This document shows positions 8,303 through 10,022 of a DNA stretch of 10,022 nucleotides, piece after piece. This DNA is from Hirudo medicinalis. Its lineage: Eukaryota; Annelida; Clitellata; Hirudinida; Hirudinidae. Position numbers and translations under genes: made by a program. The stretch is taken from NCBI GenBank assembly GCA_011800805.1, contig MPNW01000961.1, positions 25,013-35,034 of the forward strand, written 5' to 3'. Under the pieces are notes generated by a model, which made no database searches, had not been told where the DNA came from, and saw only the letters and a list, made by a program, of their open reading frames with translations. Numbering within the stretch: position 1 is the stretch's first letter; each line of letters opens with the position of its first letter.

Positions 8303-8463
8303 TCGTGATGCATTGCTTTAATAACATTTCCTGAACTAGCTCCCTTTTGTCAACCTGGAATTTTGCTTGCATATCCCGGATTGTTCAAGCACAGTGAAAC
8401 TCTTTGTAGCAAGTGAAATTGAGTGCCTCCTTGTTGAAGTCTTCAACTCTGCAGAGGGCCATG
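8303..8463. other. Spacer between two tail-to-tail LINE copies
   Basis: About 160 bases with no repeat, ORF or RNA motif that I can recognise. It separates the ATT tail of the plus-strand LINE from that of the minus-strand copy. Confidence 0.5.
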
Positions 8464-8494
8464 AATAATAATAATAATGATAATAATAATAATA
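8464..8494 (-). repeat. ATT microsatellite, tail of the minus-strand LINE
   Basis: Ten or so ATT units on the minus strand, interrupted once by ATC, directly after the LINE 3' sequence. Confidence 0.85.
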
Positions 8495-8725
8495 GTTCAT
8501 TTGTGTGGCGCCACATGCAGAGCGTCAGAGGCGCCTCAGTTCATCGTTTAACGCTATCTTGAACAGGTGGGTCTTCAACTGACGCTTGAAGAGTTCAAGA
8601 GTGAGTTGGGACGGAAAGATGTCTTCGCTTGTGGTTATAAGAAATACGGGACAATAAGGAATGAAGAAGAAGGCTTCTGTGATGGCATTTAAGATCTGCT
8701 CAAAGTTTTCTGCTGTGAGATCCAT
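8464..8725 (-). mobile_element. Second LINE 3' end, inverted relative to the first
   Basis: The minus-strand frame 8725-8525 ends in LELFKRQLKTHLFKIALN, clearly the same C-terminal block as the plus-strand element (ELFKHQLKTHLFRILIN), at about 24 codons from the stop in each. After the stop come GCATGTGGCGCCACACAAAT and then ATT repeats, aligning with the 3' end of the other copy but with many differences, so it is a diverged or different subfamily. The upstream part of the frame (FFFIPYCPVFLI) is less recognisable and the 5' limit is uncertain. Heavily 5'-truncated and non-functional. Confidence 0.8.
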
Positions 8726-8804
8726 ACATCGTTGGAGCTTCCCGTTCGTGAGGAAACTTAGACTTCGTTGAATGTCGAGATGATAGAAAAGTGCGAAGTC
8801 GAGA

Positions 8805-9014
8805 TTATTTACAAGATCTCAGAATCTTGTTGAATTTCTCTTTTAGTGATGATGTTTCATCACAATTTTTTGTTTTTCTTGTTTTCGGCGATGTTCTGAA
8901 GATATGCTTGCAAATATAACCGTTATCTTTCCAATAAAAGTCTATATCAAGACATGCAAACCCATTTGCGAATGATGCACGTTCCTCCAGGGCTTGTTTC
9001 AAAAACAAAGCGTA
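8805..9014 (-). CDS. Unassigned 69-codon open frame without an ATG at its 5' end
   Basis: The minus strand is open from just after an in-frame TAA near 9017 to a TAA at 8807-8805. The peptide looks protein-like in composition (ASFANGFACLDIDFYWKDNG, then a basic KTRKTK stretch), but I do not recognise a family. There is no ATG at the 5' end and no obvious splice acceptor, so it is not a complete gene by itself. It could be a degraded exon, part of the adjacent LINE or another element, or chance. It lies just upstream of the minus-strand LINE fragment. Confidence 0.2.
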   Translation of the reverse strand, partial: YALFLKQALEERASFANGFACLDIDFYWKDNGYICKHIFRTSPKTRKTKNCDETSSLKEKFNKILRSCK

Positions 9015-9490
9015 AGCAAATTACAATAATTTAAGGTTATTGTTTTCACGAATTCTTAATTTCTTTAAACTGTGGATAGCTGATGTGTTGTTGAGTTATA
9101 TTTAGAAAGCGAAACATAACCAGGAAATATGTGCTTGCGACAGCATTATTTCAACCATGAAAATTAAGTGAGTTTTTAAATAACCTCACCGTTGATTAAT
9201 ATCTGTAAACTATTTAATATAAATATTACAATTTTAAATGCTACTTCAGACGATTCAAAAGTAAAGCTTATTTCATTAAATTGGCATTTCGAACGCTCTG
9301 TAATTAACAAAAGCGATTAGTGATTAGCGATTATCACATATAGACTTTAAATATCTAATCTACTTAAGTAATTAAATATCGCTTTTTTAAATTTTAAATA
9401 ATTATTTACTTAATATATTATTATAATTTAGTGGCATGGTTTATTATTGTTTACTGTAGAATGTCAATATTGATATTAAGCTGCGATTAC
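9015..9490. other. AT-rich spacer
   Basis: No gene recognised. At 9313-9333 there is a short run of three near-identical heptamers, GCGATTA-GTGATTA-GCGATTA, with GATTA cores like those of some homeodomain sites. Around 9380-9430 the DNA is almost pure A/T. Confidence 0.4.
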
Positions 9491-9543
9491 TCTAGTCCCA
9501 CGTTCAGGCGAGTCGGTTGAACTAAGCCATTGTTAAAAGCCTA

Positions 9544-9869
9544 TGAAATCTTCGCTAGCCGGTTGAACTTCTAACGCCCTGAACGGAAAATTGAACAAAC
9601 CAAATTTAAAACAAAGAAGATCTAATTAACCACAATTCATTTGCCAATATTTTCATCGATTCAGAATTTTGAAATTGTGATCCAATTTTTAGTTATAATT
9701 CAATCTCTACGGACAACTCCATGCGCTGATTAGTAAGAACATGACACAAATTTTAACGTCCTGAACGGAAAATTGAGCGAACAAAATTTAAAACAAAGAA
9801 CATTTTATTAACCACAATTCATTTGAAATCTTCGCTAGCCGGTTGAACTTCTAACGCCCTGAACGGAAA
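9544..9869 (+). repeat. Interspersed direct-repeat cluster with an 18-base core
   Basis: A 46-base segment (starting TGAAATCTTCGCTAGCCGG) occurs identically at 9544-9589 and 9824-9869. A 72-base segment (starting TAACGYCCTGAACGGAAA, ending CCACAATTCATTTG) occurs at 9572-9643 and 9754-9825 with about eight differences. The 18-base core TAACGYCCTGAACGGAAA is therefore present three times (9572, 9754, 9852), spaced 182 and 98 bases apart. A related inverted motif, CGTTCAGGCG, lies at 9501-9510. This could be a degenerate tandem array or a non-autonomous element with internal repeats. No coding capacity. Confidence 0.85.
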
Positions 9870-9946
9870 TGCTGAGGACATTAATAAAATACTACTACTA
9901 CTAATACAGAAGTTCTTTGCCTTTGAAGTAAATCTATCCTCTCCGC

Positions 9947-9954
9947 TATATAAG
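9947..9954 (+). promoter_or_regulatory. TATA box (TATATAAG)
   Basis: TATATAAG lies in a locally less AT-rich context (CTCCGC before it), 57 bases upstream of an ATG at 10004. That spacing would place a start site near 9977 and leave a 5' UTR of about 25 bases. The repeat cluster ends about 75 bases upstream. Confidence 0.45.
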
Positions 9955-10003
9955 GTTTTCAGGAGCATCCGTTTCCGTGTGATAGTTTCTTGAATTAACC
10001 ATT

Positions 10004-10022
10004 ATGTCTGATATTATTTTCT
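10004..10022 (+). CDS. Possible start of a gene cut by the window edge
   Basis: An ATG opens MSDIIF before the sequence ends. It is proposed only because it follows a TATA box at a suitable distance. Six codons give no clue to function, and the ATG may be accidental. Confidence 0.25.

Noticed and set aside
1..10022. tRNA genes, CRISPR arrays, bacterial operons or prokaryotic mobile elements
   Set aside because: No tRNA B-box or cloverleaf was seen by eye, and no regularly spaced repeat-spacer pattern; the 9544-9869 repeats overlap and are unevenly spaced. The spliced genes show eukaryotic DNA.

Overview
The window is nuclear DNA from an animal, most likely an AT-rich invertebrate; I cannot assign a phylum from the sequence alone. 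The case rests on spliced genes with GT-AG introns of about 80 to 535 bases, a clear animal eIF2-alpha phosphatase regulator (PPP1R15 family), an animal-type mitochondrial ribosomal protein S10, a C2H2 zinc-finger gene with TGEKP-type linkers, and decayed LINE tails ending in ATT repeats. There is no sign of operons, CRISPR arrays, prokaryotic insertion sequences or tRNA genes.

Layout. Positions 1-764 hold no gene I can defend, and part is probably the 3' UTR of the next gene. A PPP1R15 homologue lies on the minus strand at 2108-765, with one 126-base intron that falls inside the PP1-docking motif. It may have further 5' exons; an in-frame candidate sits at 3343-3255. Positions 3488-3900 contain overlapping short open frames that I cannot assign. 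A five-finger C2H2 protein is encoded on the minus strand at 5644-4257, in four exons joined by three phase-1 introns. About 0.9 kb of AT-rich DNA separates its start from that of the divergently transcribed, intronless mitochondrial uS10m (MRPS10) gene at 6539-7033 on the plus strand.

From about 7660 to 8725 lie two broken LINE 3' ends of the CR1/L2 type, pointing at each other tail to tail and each ending in an ATT microsatellite. Beyond them are an unassigned 69-codon open frame (minus, 9014-8805), AT-rich spacer, a repeat cluster at 9544-9869 built around an 18-base core, and a TATA-box promoter candidate at 9947. An ATG at 10004 just before the edge may start another gene.

The three recognised genes do not form a pathway. 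One tunes the translation arm of the stress response, one is a probable DNA-binding regulator and one is a mitoribosome component. I see no convincing undescribed system. The points most worth checking are the intron inside the PP1-docking motif, whose retention would still encode a docking-like peptide; the symmetrical, skippable zinc-finger exons that carry SUMO-type sites; the CRE-like palindrome upstream of PPP1R15; and the repeat cluster next to the TATA promoter.
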